64,000 bases of DNA from Triangularia verruculosa. Taxonomy: Eukaryota > Ascomycota > Sordariomycetes > Sordariales > Podosporaceae. Position 1 is the first letter of the stretch. Each line of letters starts with the position of its first letter. The stretch is from assembly GCA_033296885.1 (NCBI GenBank), contig MU863889.1, positions 337,385 through 401,384 on the forward strand, read 5' to 3'. The notes beneath the pieces are model-generated. The model was given only the letters and a program-made list of their open reading frames with translations. It was not told where the DNA came from and made no database searches. Positions 10,655-21,401 of this stretch are shown piece after piece. The position numbers and the translations under genes were made by a program.

Positions 10655-11320
10655 ATGGACACAGAGCGCGATTCGTCACCAGAAATGGACACAGAACATG
10701 AAATGTCACCAGAAATGGACGAAGACCCACTAAGACGCGCACTCACCCACCCGGACCGCAACGAATTCCCAGCCGAATTCGTCTTCCGCCTCCACCGCAA
10801 CAACGCCCGCGAGGCAGCAACCGGCTTCCTCGGCTTCATCATCATCCGCACCCCCAACTTCCACAAGCTCATCGAGCGAGGGTTCATCCTCGAAGAAGAA
10901 TACATCCTCGCCGAGCGCTCCCGGATCTACGTCGACGGCGACTTTGTCCCTGACAAATGGGACCAGCGCGCCAAGGCAGCCCACCCCTCCTTCGTCTGTA
11001 GGAGACTGTGGCCGATCAGGCACCTCGCGTACTGGTACTCGGGGGAGATCAGGTTGTATTCAGATAACGAGGATCGGTTGGCGGTGATTGATATCTTTTC
11101 AGGGAATCATATTTGGGCATGGGCGGCTGTGGCTGAGATTAATGGGTATTTTAGTAAGGATGAGGGGGGGAAGATTTACAACTACGTGGCGGATTGGGTG
11201 CGTCAGCCGTTTGATGGGAGGGAGAGGAGGAATTGGTGCTTGATTCCTGAGTTGACGATGAAGCCGGATGATCGATGGTGGTGTTGGAAATTCGATGGGA
11301 AAAACTTCCAGGGCGTTTGA
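10655..11320 (+). CDS. PWW-family paralog C
   Basis: Single exon, 221 residues, ATG 10655 to TGA 11318-11320. The first 30 residues repeat a short acidic unit (MDTE-x-SPE) about three times. Family blocks follow: FVFRLHRNN, GFLGFIIIRTPNFH, LIERGFIL, a central W, GEIRLYSD, an alanine-rich block replacing the usual CVMEV, KIYNYVADW, NWCLI and WWCWKFDG. Cytosolic by appearance (no signal peptide or TM). Function unknown. Upstream codon use is strikingly C-ending, while the second half is G/T-rich, a switch also seen in neighbouring genes. Confidence 0.7.
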   Translation: MDTERDSSPEMDTEHEMSPEMDEDPLRRALTHPDRNEFPAEFVFRLHRNNAREAATGFLGFIIIRTPNFHKLIERGFILEEEYILAERSRIYVDGDFVPDKWDQRAKAAHPSFVCRRLWPIRHLAYWYSGEIRLYSDNEDRLAVIDIFSGNHIWAWAAVAEINGYFSKDEGGKIYNYVADWVRQPFDGRERRNWCLIPELTMKPDDRWWCWKFDGKNFQGV

Positions 11321-11924
11321 CCGAGGGGTGGTGTATGTTGGTATAGCTGCCTAGAGGCGGGAAGACACTTTTAGGATGGGAGTCTATCCTCTTTGCACAA
11401 CGTGATACCAGTGTCTTTCAGGTCAATGTAGGAGTAATCGATGCGCTCCATCGCCACTCCACACCCTGGGAGAGAACCGGAGCTGTTGCTCCGATCTAGG
11501 TCCTGGGGCCCCGGTGCAATGTATGAGATGGATCTGAAGTGGCTGTCGCCAAGATGTGTCAGTCAGCCATTCGTGCCAACAATGAATGTGGAATATGCGC
11601 AGGCTCTGAAAATTGGTGATTAGAGGAAACCAGGATACAATAGTTTTGTCTGTAGGACAGTCTGGAACGCTTCGAGCTGTTGTTGCCTTTGCGGCCGAGA
11701 TTTGGACCTCCGGGGATATTGAAGCCCAACGTCCATGTAATCTCTCTGACCGTTGAGCGGATTGCTAAAGTTAGTTTTTTAAGCTCACCGCATTACTCTC
11801 AAGGGAGTATGGAGCACTGAATCCTTGACCTTCAGCTGGCATGGCTATGCCGAAGCTGTACTAGTCAGTCTTGGCTTATAGAAAACTATTGGAAAGGCTG
11901 TCGAGGACTCCAGGGAAGATCAAG
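11321..11924. other. Intergenic
   Basis: No gene seen. The frame of the PLA2 gene is open back to a TTG at 11871, but the first ATG, followed directly by a signal peptide, is at 11925. Confidence 0.4.
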
Positions 11925-14367
11925 ATGCTGCCGAAGAAGCAGGGCATCTTCCTGCTTTTGTCCGGTCTGTCTTTGTTCACATACTCCCATGCCACACCCG
12001 ACAAGCGGACTGCCGATGCCCCGGCCTGTGACTCGAACGGTAACATAATCGGCACCGAGACGACCTACACGACAGACGCCGGGAGTATCTACCAAATCGC
12101 CTGTGGCCAAGAATACTACGGCGGCGATCTTGGCTTCTACCACGTCCAGACATTCGCTGAATGTATCAAAGCATGCGACAGACTTCCTGGCTGTGTTGAT
12201 GTCAGCTATGTCCACTCTGGCGGCGGGTGCTGGGCCAAGAGCACTGTCACAACCCTTGTTGCCGCTCCTCATGTGTGGACGGCAGAGCTGATCGAGAAGG
12301 GATCCGAGGATTGGTGTGCTCCACTCGACTGCACGAACGGGCAGTCCGACGGCGAGGAGTACGAAACAGAGGACGGAAGGCTGTACGAGATTTTGTGTGG
12401 GCAGGACTTTGGTGGAGGAGATATCCCTGGTGCGGCCAAGGGTGTGTCGTTCTTTGAAGATTGTCTGAGACACTGCGACGAGGTGGCCGGATGTGTCGCC
12501 GTTGCGTTCTCGAATGGCCAGTGCTATCCTAAGAGCCAGGCCGGTGACGAGGTTCATTACAGGCCGCATGTCTGGGGAGCCAAGGTCGTCAGTGCGGGTG
12601 GAGGCGGCAGCAGCAGCAGCAGCACTACCACCCCACCTTCCTCCTCTATCAGTGCTGAAGAGACGTCGTCCAGCACCACGACGGTTGACGCCGAAACAAT
12701 TTCACCAGCTCCTTCCAGCACCGAGGCTTCCTCTGAGGAAGAGACATCGCCCCCACCATCTTCAACAGCCTCGACGCCCAGTAGTGACCCGCCGATGACC
12801 ACCCCGGAACCCTCAAGCGAGCCGGAGTCTTCTTTAACCCTCGAGTCTACAAGCATCGATGTCGCCGCCTCCTTATCAGAGTCTTCGACGCCTCCCTCAC
12901 CTTCACCACCTTCGTCCACAGAGGAACCCTCGGCTCCCCCCTCTGAACCATTTTCCACTGAGCCACCTTCCTCCCCGATATTGCCACCATCCTACTCCGA
13001 AGTGCCATCCTCGTCGACTGCCGAACCGACCGAGCCGTCGTCGTCTGAGTCGTCCACTTCTAGCACCCCGGACGCTGCCACAACTTCCACTTCGCTCCCT
13101 AGCTGGTGGGGTGGGCCACTTCCTTCCGACTATTTCACCTCGAGCACATGGGTACCTCCGCCACTACCCACCGGAACCGAACCGGAATGTCTTGCCAACC
13201 CAGCAAACTCCCTTGACAGACAATTCCACCTCATCGACTTCAGACAGCAGGGTTTCCTCATCGACTTAGGCGACCGCCCTGGTCTCCCGCCACTCGCCGC
13301 GACGGAAGAAGAGGGTCAAGCTATGCTGGACGCACTCGAAGACTGGGTCCCAACATTGTACCGATTCGAGAGCCCTGCGGGCGGTGCCGATGATTTGTAC
13401 GACATCGTAGTGGTTGGCACATCCGGAGCGAAGCGGTACCTCTCTTTCGATCAAGATGGAACAATCGGATACGCTACGGCTTCATCCCCATCTACAACCA
13501 CCGTGTTCTTCGCCGGCTGCCAAGGCCGCGTTCGCATCCGCGGATCAAACGGCGCGTTGTACACTGTCCACGCCACTGGGCCAGGTCTTGCTGCCTCGGC
13601 GGTCCTGACAGTGGGTGATCCTCCAGATGACGGTCTCACTGTCCTCCCGCCTGAGTACACCGTCAATGCCACTGCCACAGGAGGTACACCACCAGCCAAC
13701 AACTTCCTGCGTCGCAGCACGGTTGAAAGTCGCCAGCAGGCCGTCAGGCAAGTAGTTCTGGACCGCTGCGGCACACAGGCGGTTGGCAGCCTCGCCAGCC
13801 GCTTTGAACCCAATGACAAGTTCGGCGTCGGACCGGTGGTCCCTAATGGGTGCGGATCCAAGGGGACTGAGTGGGTTCCTGACTTCATATGGACTGGGTG
13901 CTGTGACTCTCACGACAGGTGCTTTGGTGCCTGTTATATGGGGTTCCGCGATTGCAACACCATATTTTTAGACTGCATGTATCGGGCTTGCTGGAACAGT
14001 CTTGGCCGTCTCAATCCTACTGTAAGTACCACCTTGAGGCTTTTGTATCACACATCATGGATGGGATGAAGCTAACAGATATGAAACACAGTCACTCATG
14101 GCCTGTGGTTCAACTGCCAACTTCTACTTCGCCGTCGTCAGCTCCTGGATTGGCAGGAATGCGTATAATCGAGCGACCAAAGAACGGTGTCAATGTGAAT
14201 GCTGGAACCACTGGACGGATCAGGGTATTAGAACCTGCTCACTGGGCGGAGCAGTCGAGTGCAGGAGGGTGATGTCTTTTGACAATAACAACTGCGGTGG
14301 CTGCGACTGGAAGTGCCCGAGTGGATACGACTGCCGGGGTGGCGAATGCCACCCGCCGGTTAACTAG
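11925..14367 (+). CDS. Secreted multidomain phospholipase A2 with two PAN/apple-like domains
   Basis: Exons 11925-14021 and 14092-14367 (70-bp intron with GTAAGT, GCTAACAG and CACAG) encode 790 residues. Order: signal peptide (about 1-23); two Cys-rich PAN/apple-like modules (about 30-125 and 135-225, both with C-G-Q-x-x-x-G-G-D and a later C-x-x-x-C-D); a Ser/Thr/Pro linker of about 180 residues; a globular region (about 420-570) similar to domains found next to fungal lectins; then a PLA2 core with C659-C660-D-S-H663-D664-R-C, the His-Asp catalytic pair and Cys pairs of secreted PLA2 enzymes. The tail is Cys-rich (CGGCDWKCPSGYDC). Known PLA2 enzymes release fatty acid from the sn-2 position of phospholipids; the PAN modules suggest carbohydrate or protein binding at the wall. 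The stop codon touches the end of a MITE. Confidence 0.85.
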
Positions 14368-14622
14368 CACGCCGTGGACAGAATAATTGGTACTGCAAGC
14401 CAAGATCACACCTTAAGAATAGTAGAAAAGGCCTATTAACTATCTTGTTAGGGCTTGTTACTATCTTTTAACACGGTAAAAGTATCTTTTAAAATGTTTT
14501 TAATATCTCCCAAGGCCTATTAACTATCTTTTGAGGCCTACTAACTATCTTTTGAGGCCTACTAACTATCTTTCAATACTGTATTCCCCCTTTGCAGTGC
14601 TAGTTTTTTTGTCCAGGACGTG
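14368..14622. mobile_element. MITE-like element, family 1, copy 1 (complete)
   Basis: About 255 bp bounded by imperfect inverted ends: left cacgccgtggacagaataa and, on the opposite strand at the right, cacgtcctggacaaaaaaa; both then continue to TRGYACTGCAAG. The inside is made of 20-bp units of the form aggcctaYtaactatcttt repeated several times. The same sequence recurs at 47.98-48.18 kb and 52.97-53.19 kb in the other orientation. No coding capacity, so non-autonomous. The target duplication is unclear (actag on the left, actgg on the right). The left end starts at the base after the PLA2 stop codon. Confidence 0.7.
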
Positions 14623-14794
14623 ACTGGTAGCATTGACTTGCATGCCTACCATGATGAGCTTGTTGCCTGGAACAAACAAGGGGCAGGTACTAAGTTTGTG
14701 AAGTGATATGTTAAACTCAAAGAGTCACACTTGATGGTGAAAAAACCGCAGACAGCTTTGGGTACTTAATAGCAACATCATCATCGTTAGTTCC

Positions 14795-15490
14795 ATGTGT
14801 AATGAACTCTGTCCACATCGTCTTCCGCTCAAGATGGAACACCGCATGCAGCCACAGGGCTCGTCAATAATTCAGTTGCATGACCCCATCCAGGCCGCAC
14901 TGGCACTCGACAACATCCGACCCCGAACGCCATGCTGGTTCATACTCCGCATCCACCGCACAACTGACAACCAAAAGTGCAATAGATCCGAGAGCTTCAT
15001 GGGGTACATGGTAATAAAAGCCTGCGACTACCGGTCCACTTTAGAGCGCGGCTTTCAAGTGGCTGACTACCAGTTCACCACAACAACAATGCTCGCCATG
15101 AAAGACGAGAATTCAACTATTTTGGGCGGGAAGGCGAAGCTGATGAAGTCTAATCTCCGGTGGAACCGGTCCTGGAGGGCGGTGAGCACTGAGGGGATGT
15201 GGGAATACACCTTTCTGTATGTTTTTGGGGAAACCGAACGAGAGCTCTGCTACTTGGACATCAGTGCAGTGTTGAGTAGCATATGTGTGGCGCAGGCCGA
15301 AGGCTACCGTGAGAAGCAGTGTCGGAACAAGGTGTATAGTTATTTTCCGGATTGGACGCGGGCTCCTACTGGGGATGAGGATGGGGACGATGTAAACTAT
15401 GATTTAATTATAGAGGGAAACCAGATTGACTTCGATCTGAGGCCTTGGTGGTCTTGGATTGTTGGGATAGACCTGTGTCAGCACTTCTAG
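14795..15490 (+). CDS. PWW-family paralog D
   Basis: Single exon, 231 residues, ATG 14795 to TAG 15488-15490. A second in-frame ATG at 14834 (MEHRMQPQG) could be the real start. Conserved blocks: CWFILRIHR, SFMGYMVIKACDYR, LERGFQVAD, a central S-W-R, a tyrosine-containing FLYVFG in place of GEIRLY, ICVAQAEGY, KVYSYFPDW, YDLIIEG (diverged N-x-C-L site) and PWWSWIVG. No signal peptide. Function unknown. It converges on paralog E, with the two stop codons about 306 bp apart. Confidence 0.7.
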   Translation: MCNELCPHRLPLKMEHRMQPQGSSIIQLHDPIQAALALDNIRPRTPCWFILRIHRTTDNQKCNRSESFMGYMVIKACDYRSTLERGFQVADYQFTTTTMLAMKDENSTILGGKAKLMKSNLRWNRSWRAVSTEGMWEYTFLYVFGETERELCYLDISAVLSSICVAQAEGYREKQCRNKVYSYFPDWTRAPTGDEDGDDVNYDLIIEGNQIDFDLRPWWSWIVGIDLCQHF

Positions 15491-15796
15491 GGTCAGCAGT
15501 TCTATGGTGATATCTTAGAGCTGTGAGCTGTGGAGATAATAAAGATGGGTTGACGCGTCTGGAAGGGTATATTCGTTATTCACATAGCCCTAGAAATGAC
15601 ATTGTATTCGATTCGTAAGGTCATGGTGGCTGGATGCAACATCAGGTATTTTTCGAACTCACCGTGAAAAGTGACTGGTGTTGGGACAAGCCTGCAACTC
15701 CACGGGCATCACACCACTTCAAAGACATGTTCTCCAAAGCAGTGATGCATTCATGCATAGCTAATCATTCTCCTGCATTTCTCATTCCTACCTACA
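15491..15796. other. Gap between convergent paralogs D and E
   Basis: About 306 bp shared by two gene ends. No RNA gene or repeat seen; 3' ends of both genes are expected here. Confidence 0.35.
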
Positions 15797-16543
15797 TCAC
15801 CTCTGCCTGAGTTGGACACTCCGCGGACCATTCCCATCATACACCTCCCCATTAACCGTCCAGCTCCACCACGGCACCCAACGCGGCACCCAGTCTTCCA
15901 CCAGACAGTAGTTTCCTTCCCACTTCCCCTTCATCGACCACTCCGGAAAGAAGCTATACATCTTCCCCTCCCCTTTCTCCGTATACCTTCTCACCTCCAT
16001 CACACAAGCCCCCGCAAGCTCCTCCCTTACCTCCAAGTCACACAGCTGCGTCTCCCACGACGCATACAGCCGTATCTCCCCCTCCCACGCATCCTTTCCC
16101 TCCCCTCCTTGCATCCTCCACGTCCTCCCCGAAAGCGGCTTGTCCTCTGTCCCCTGAACAATCCTCTCCACCAACTCCCTCGGCACATCGTCCCGATCCC
16201 ACGGCGCGATCTTCTGTATGACCTTCGCCCACAAGTCCAACCTGTCGAGCTGGTAGTCGTTGTGATCGCGGATGGTTGATCCGTTGAATTCGAGGTTTCG
16301 GTCGGAGAAGTGAAAGCCCTCAGCAATGGCCCTGTGGAAGTCGGAGGTGTGGTAGACGATGAAGCCCAGGAAATTCCTCATCCGGTTGCGCTCGGTGTTG
16401 TTCTTGTGGATGCGGAAGACGAATGTGATGGGGTGATTGGTTTGTACTGTTAGTTCTGACAGCACGCCGAAGAGCTGCTTGTTGTCAGGGTCTTCCTCGA
16501 CTTTTAGGGGCAATAGAGGTAGGAATCCATTTTGTCGGCCCAT
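15797..16543 (-). CDS. PWW-family paralog E (most canonical copy)
   Basis: 248 residues from ATG (complement of 16541-16543) to TGA at 15797-15799. The frame opens earlier with a TTG, which I reject. This copy shows every family block clearly: FVFRIHKNN, NFLGFIVYHTSDFH, AEGFHFSD, TWRMQGGEG, GEIRLYASWE, ACVMEVRRY, KMYSFFPEW, NYCLVEDW and VPWWSWTVNGEVYDG. It is the best query for finding relatives. The mixture of conserved Trp, Gly and Tyr suggests a compact beta-rich fold, but that is inference. No signal peptide, TM or known catalytic motif. Confidence 0.72.
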   Translation of the reverse strand: MGRQNGFLPLLPLKVEEDPDNKQLFGVLSELTVQTNHPITFVFRIHKNNTERNRMRNFLGFIVYHTSDFHRAIAEGFHFSDRNLEFNGSTIRDHNDYQLDRLDLWAKVIQKIAPWDRDDVPRELVERIVQGTEDKPLSGRTWRMQGGEGKDAWEGEIRLYASWETQLCDLEVREELAGACVMEVRRYTEKGEGKMYSFFPEWSMKGKWEGNYCLVEDWVPRWVPWWSWTVNGEVYDGNGPRSVQLRQR

Positions 16544-16803
16544 CGTGTGTCGGAACCAGATTAGTACCCGATTGAATACTAAAATAAAAAACAAGGAGAC
16601 AGTTCGGTGTTGCCTGAAATTCGCTGACAAAATGGACAAAGTAGTGGTGGGCAGGAGTTGGATAAGGGTCTGATCTGCTTCTTATTTCGATACATACGAA
16701 CTTATCCAGACATCCGATGACCAGATTTCTTGTTTGCTACAGGAATGAGTGAACTAACAAAGATTAAGAGTCAGAAAGATCTTTCACAACCTACAACACC
16801 CAC

Positions 16804-18399
16804 TCAATTCTTGTCACCGCTCCCCGCAGGTGACACATGAATCTGCCAGTAACTCCTCCAATCCCACCACTCACCCCTTTCCTCCCACGCCTTTTGGTCA
16901 TCACCCTGTCCGGGCTTCCACATCCCCAAGCCCGAACCCGCATCATACTGAGGAAACTCCGCCTTCTCAGCAAGCAGACCCCTTGTCTTTCCATCACCCA
17001 GAAACGCCAAGAAGTCCTCAGCAACGTGCACATATTGTCGCAACCCTTGATACACATCAATCGTAGCCCCAGTCGTGAAGCTCAAAATCCAAGGTTCCAA
17101 CAGCGGCGCATCCGTGACGCTAGGGTGTGAGGTTCCCAGCGAAGTCATGAACCAAGTTGGATTTCCCCGCGCATTATTCTCCTCGACGATCTCCTTAACA
17201 GTGTCGAAATGCGCTCTACCGTAGAAGATACTCGTTTTGCTGCTCCACGAGTTGCTGTGCACGACAAGCATGGGGACGTTGATATCTCGGTTCAACGGAC
17301 CGCTTTGCTTCCCAGGGTCAAGGATGATGGCACCCTTGAACGGCCTGGATGGTGTCGGTCCGCCTCGCAAAGCTTGCATCGCACCCGTGGCGCCATAGCT
17401 GTGCCCCGCGACTATCATCTCGTCTGTGTTGAGCCGCCCAGCCCAGTTGATCAGATCGATACCCTCGCCCCTGGGGTTGAGGTCGTACACGTCGGCGCCG
17501 CGTCCAATGTTGATCAGCTTCATCACTCTCACGGCTTCTTCGATCTCGGCCTCTCGAAAGCTGAGCTGCGCTTTGTGGAAGTCCTCAACGCTGATCTCCT
17601 TGCCATCAACCGTTTCGACCTCGGACTCGTCAAAGATGAGGCTCTTCTCCTTCGGCAGGCCCTTCCTTTTGATCATGCTTCCCGGGCAAGACCCATCGCG
17701 GTGCTCGAGCATGACGACGACGTATCCTCTGGCTGCCAACTCGCCGGCATAGTGGGAGTAATCCGTTCGGCTGGAAACCGTTCCGTGCGAAAACATAATA
17801 ACCGGGTGCCCGCCCACGTTTGTCTGCTCCAGGACTTGCTCTTGTGTGCTTTGCTTATCCCACGATGTCGCGAACTGAGAGTATTTCGTCGCGGTATCGC
17901 TTAATGGGGCGTCGACGGCGGCGGGGATGGTGATACTCCCAGCCAATGTTCGGAGCGCGATCTCGAAGACTTTGTTGGTGAACCAGTTGCTGATGTGCGC
18001 CGCCTTGGCATACCCCTGAGCACGGAGGGAAATCGGAGGAGGGATCCAGGTGTGGCGTTTGACGGTGGAAGCTTTAGCAGCGGCGTAGGTGGTGGGGTAG
18101 TATACGGTGAACAGAACGGTTTGCAAGTCGAAGGCGGGGGTGGAGGTGCTCTTGAATCGTGCGGTATCGATGGTGCGAACGGGCATCACGGGGGACTCGA
18201 TGTCGATTGCGCCGACGGCATATGGACCTGTATGCTGAGGGAGGGGGTGGGCGAAGATAGGCTGGGAGGTAAGTTTACAGTAGAGGATGTAGCTGAGCCC
18301 GAGAAAGACCGGGATAAGTCGCCATCGTAGGAGCTTGAATGGGAAACTGGAGGTCGTTTTGGGGGCGTGCACCCCGGCTGCTTCTGGGAATGGCTTCAT
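16804..18399 (-). CDS. PAF-acetylhydrolase-like alpha/beta hydrolase, membrane-anchored
   Basis: Single exon, 531 residues; start at the ATG complementary to 18397-18399 (a TTG lies three codons upstream). Residues about 25-42 (LIPVFLGLSYILYC) form an uncleaved signal anchor. The body matches platelet-activating-factor acetylhydrolase (plasma/type II) proteins: VIMFSHGTVSSRTDYSHYA around the oxyanion loop, the nucleophile elbow G-H-S334-Y-G, an I-L-D361-P-G segment for the acid and a later SLGTSHPS segment for the His. The known family hydrolyses short or oxidised sn-2 acyl chains of phospholipids; fungal members are usually uncharacterised lipases. Together with the PLA2 4 kb upstream this gives two phospholipid-active enzymes, though on opposite strands and not an operon. 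Confidence 0.82.
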   Translation of the reverse strand: MKPFPEAAGVHAPKTTSSFPFKLLRWRLIPVFLGLSYILYCKLTSQPIFAHPLPQHTGPYAVGAIDIESPVMPVRTIDTARFKSTSTPAFDLQTVLFTVYYPTTYAAAKASTVKRHTWIPPPISLRAQGYAKAAHISNWFTNKVFEIALRTLAGSITIPAAVDAPLSDTATKYSQFATSWDKQSTQEQVLEQTNVGGHPVIMFSHGTVSSRTDYSHYAGELAARGYVVVMLEHRDGSCPGSMIKRKGLPKEKSLIFDESEVETVDGKEISVEDFHKAQLSFREAEIEEAVRVMKLINIGRGADVYDLNPRGEGIDLINWAGRLNTDEMIVAGHSYGATGAMQALRGGPTPSRPFKGAIILDPGKQSGPLNRDINVPMLVVHSNSWSSKTSIFYGRAHFDTVKEIVEENNARGNPTWFMTSLGTSHPSVTDAPLLEPWILSFTTGATIDVYQGLRQYVHVAEDFLAFLGDGKTRGLLAEKAEFPQYDAGSGLGMWKPGQGDDQKAWEERGEWWDWRSYWQIHVSPAGSGDKN

Positions 18400-19630
18400 G
18401 ATAGCCAAGAAGAAGGGCTAGGAGTGGCTTATAGGGGAAAATGACATTGTGGCTCTCGATGAAGGAGGTTGGATGGATATTGTGGTTTTTAATGTTGCTG
18501 ATCGACAGCTATGATGCAACACCGAGGGTTGCCAAGGCTTGTCCCAGCTGTCAGGTTCGTGACATCACCAATGTCTCTGGCAGCCAATTGCAGTGGCCGA
18601 TCAACGCAGCGCGCCAGAGCGCCGGGACTAATCGGGCTAAAACCGGCGACAAGTCATTGATAGATATTTTTCTTCAATCCGAAAATTCCTGTCTAACACT
18701 TCTTCCAAAGCTTCCCCAGTTGGGCATTTTTGACGCTGCCAAAGCTCGCGCCCGCCCAAGCCAAGACCTATGCACAGACCATCTTCTTTGTCACAAGCAG
18801 AGCCCCTGAGCCCCTGAATTCTGTGTTGACAATCGGATCTGTTGGTCGAGGTGCACCACCCACCTGACAGAGCTCATCAGGGCCGGGAAGTACTGGATGC
18901 ATTACCGTGAAGTTCATGTGCCACATTCGCCTGTAGCATTCTTACCTGCAAGTCGAGCCTTTCGATATCCAAGCGAACGCAAAAGCATGTAAATTCAGCG
19001 CTGACTACTCCGTAAGATATCCAACTCCCTGCTCCGCCTAAACCCATCTCCCTCCCTCTACCACACCTTCAAACCATTATCCTCCCTAGCATCGTGTCCA
19101 GCATTATCATCAGGTTCCTTCACCTCAACCGAGGCTCGGTAGCAAGCTACCTGTTGCTTACCGTAGCGGGAGTCTGGAAATCCAAACAGTCGTATATTAC
19201 TGGCGTGTCAATCTTGGGCCCTGATGTCAATGTTGACCGGCCCCGGGAGCTTAATTGGGCCAAGACTCCCACAGGCTACATATCAACCACAAGATGGAAA
19301 GAACAAATATTATCGCGATTGCCATAGTAAATAGCCTATCTAGAAGATCGCTAAGGTTCCTAGAAAGTGGAATACTAAGTACAAGCGCCCGGGTTCGAAT
19401 CCCAAGTCCACTATAACCACTATCTTCCATGTACACCTCCCACTAGGTAGGTCTTGCACCTATTTATAAAAGCCAGTGGGAGCCTTTTAATCTTTCTTAC
19501 AGGCCTAGTAGCCCATCATAGGCCGGTTACTACACTCCCTCAAACAGACGTATTTTTATAGAATATCAAAGTTGGGCCCAGATGTCACAACCCAGTCCCA
19601 CGGGCTCCCGCTTAGATAAGCGGCGATCAT
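18400..19630. other. Intergenic with degraded repeat and tRNA-like fragment
   Basis: No gene. Two related segments, at about 19212-19250 and 19573-19615, share TTGGGCCC-GATGTCA and end near GGGAGCTT or GGCTCCCGCTT, so they could be remnants of a terminal repeat. Between them, at about 19365-19410, a tRNA T-arm/B-box (GGTTCGAATCC) is followed by AAGTCCACT, which can pair with an upstream AGTGGA. There is no full cloverleaf, so it looks like a tRNA-derived or SINE-like remnant. Confidence 0.35.
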
Positions 19631-20383
19631 CTAAGCACGCGCAGCGATGGGAGCAGCTTTGATGGCAGCAACGGGGATCGCATTCTCACGCTTGGTGAGC
19701 TGGAGACCCTCATAGCTCTTGATGGCGGCGTCAAGTGTGGCAGTGAGAGATGTAGCCGAGCTGGGGACACCATCCTGGCTAGCAACCACATCGATGACCG
19801 CGAAGGCAAAAGCCTGTTAATAAAGCATCAGTATCATACGCCTCCATATGTTGAAGCAGCAGCATCGGGGCAACCCACATCGACAGTAGACTCAAGCTGG
19901 CGGAGGATGGCGGTAACAGGGGCGCCGATGAAGGGCACGGTGGTGAAGAGACCAGCCTTTCCGATCAGGATGTTGAGAAGAACCTGGTGGACACGGACGA
20001 ATTCCTTGAACGCATCGGCGACAGCCTGGCGATCGGCAACGACATCGATGGCAGGGGTAGTGGCAATCTCAGGAACAGCGGTGGTGGCAACATTGATGAT
20101 CTGAGTGAAGCCTACGATGATTTGCTAGGTAGGTAGAGTTGAATGTTAGCTCTGGAGCTTTGTTGGCAAGAAAGAAGAGTAAGCTACGGACAGGGAAGGG
20201 GCCAAGGCCAACGACAATGAGAGGGCCGTTGATGAGAGAAATCGAATGGGCGGGCTGCTGAAGAGCCTGGGATTTGGCGGTCAAATCCTTGATCGCAACG
20301 ACAATACCAGCTGGGGTAAGGGCAGCCATGACCGGGGCGGAAGCAGCGAGAGCGGCAGCGGCGAGCTTGCGGAAGGAGACCAT
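19631..20383 (-). CDS. HsbA-like hydrophobic surface-binding / cell-wall protein
   Basis: Three exons on the minus strand (20383-20192, 20124-19879, 19813-19631) give 206 residues. The introns are 67 and 65 bp; the first has a clear GCTAAC branch site and TAG acceptor, the second ends TTAACAG. A signal peptide (MVSFRKLAAAALAASAPVMA) precedes a protein with long Ala/Val/Leu/Ile-rich amphipathic helices and few charges. This is the composition and length of HsbA/cell-wall galactomannoprotein family proteins, which are secreted, coat hydrophobic surfaces and in some fungi recruit cutinase-type enzymes. The first donor is GTCCGT, weaker than usual. A TATAAAG box lies upstream at 20519-20525. Assignment rests on overall pattern. 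Confidence 0.75.
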
Positions 20384-20518
20384 TTTTGCGGTTGTTGAGA
20401 GAGCTTCTTAAGGCTGAGAAAGTGTTGTGTGAGTTGGATGAATGTAGAGAGGCTGTCGATGAGAAGATGTGAGGAGTGATGATGAAAGGACTGGGATGAG
20501 ACTGGGAGCAGAAGGCCC

Positions 20519-20525
20519 CTTTATA
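20519..20525 (-). promoter_or_regulatory. TATA box of the HsbA-like gene
   Basis: TATAAAG on the minus strand, 136 bp before the ATG, followed by a CT/CA-rich leader. Confidence 0.5.
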
Positions 20526-21401
20526 CACTCTCATCAAGTCCAAGTCTGCCACCAAGTCACCGACTTTCTGTGACCTTCCCTCGTCAATGGTCCCTAAAGC
20601 GCAGTTGCCGCGCAGAGATTATCCAGTGATGCTCTGAACCGATGCTTGCTAAGCATGTCACAAAGATCAGCAACAAGGTTTGGTGCTGGCATGGACTATG
20701 GATAGGGGCTGGTGTCGGGAGGGTGTCGGTTGGGAGATTCCGAGCATCGCAAACTAGACCAACTAGACCCAAGCTGGTTACTTCCTTGAGGACACGACAC
20801 GGGTGAGATAGCGCTAAGAGCGCCTATCCCGTGGTCGACTACGGGCACTTGCAATTTTTGAGCTTTTCCTGTGTTTTCTGTGGTACGAAACGGCCACCAG
20901 CCAACTCAAAAAAGCCCACTTCAGTCAGGTTCAGTCATCAAACTTCGTTACGGTGACGACATTCCAAATGCCGAAGGATCACGGCGAGGCCCAGTGAAAA
21001 TGCCGCCAAACTCAAAGATATTCCTCGTCCATTCAGGGGTTGCCAGCTACGTTGCCGAGAGTTGTGAAGAAATGCCTGCGCTCGACTCAGGACCGTGCCG
21101 GCTCTCAGGGAGTCTAACCGAGCAGGTCTGAATCAGATGAAGCATGCCTTGTCGGGGTCCAATCTTCACGTGTGATGCTTCGCTAGTTATGACCACAATA
21201 ACTACATTTTGACGCTGAACCAGACACAGAATCTACCTATAACCACAATAACTAAGGAACCTCAGTAACCACTTTAGTAAGCCCCTTGATCGAGAATCTC
21301 ATGATGATCTGAAACGGTTTCCGTTGCCGGAATCGGTGATATTGACGACCTTCTCGGCACTGGTGGCATGGGTGGAATCGCTGGCTATCCCGCGGGGTGA
21401 A
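20526..21401. other. Intergenic
   Basis: No credible gene. Short plus-strand ORFs at 20871-21131 and 21324-21611 lack any motif; the second is the antisense shadow of the metalloprotease remnant. Confidence 0.35.

Noticed and set aside
19365..19410. Possible tRNA gene (GGTTCGAATCC)
   Set aside because: Only the T-arm and a weak acceptor pairing exist; D and anticodon arms are missing.
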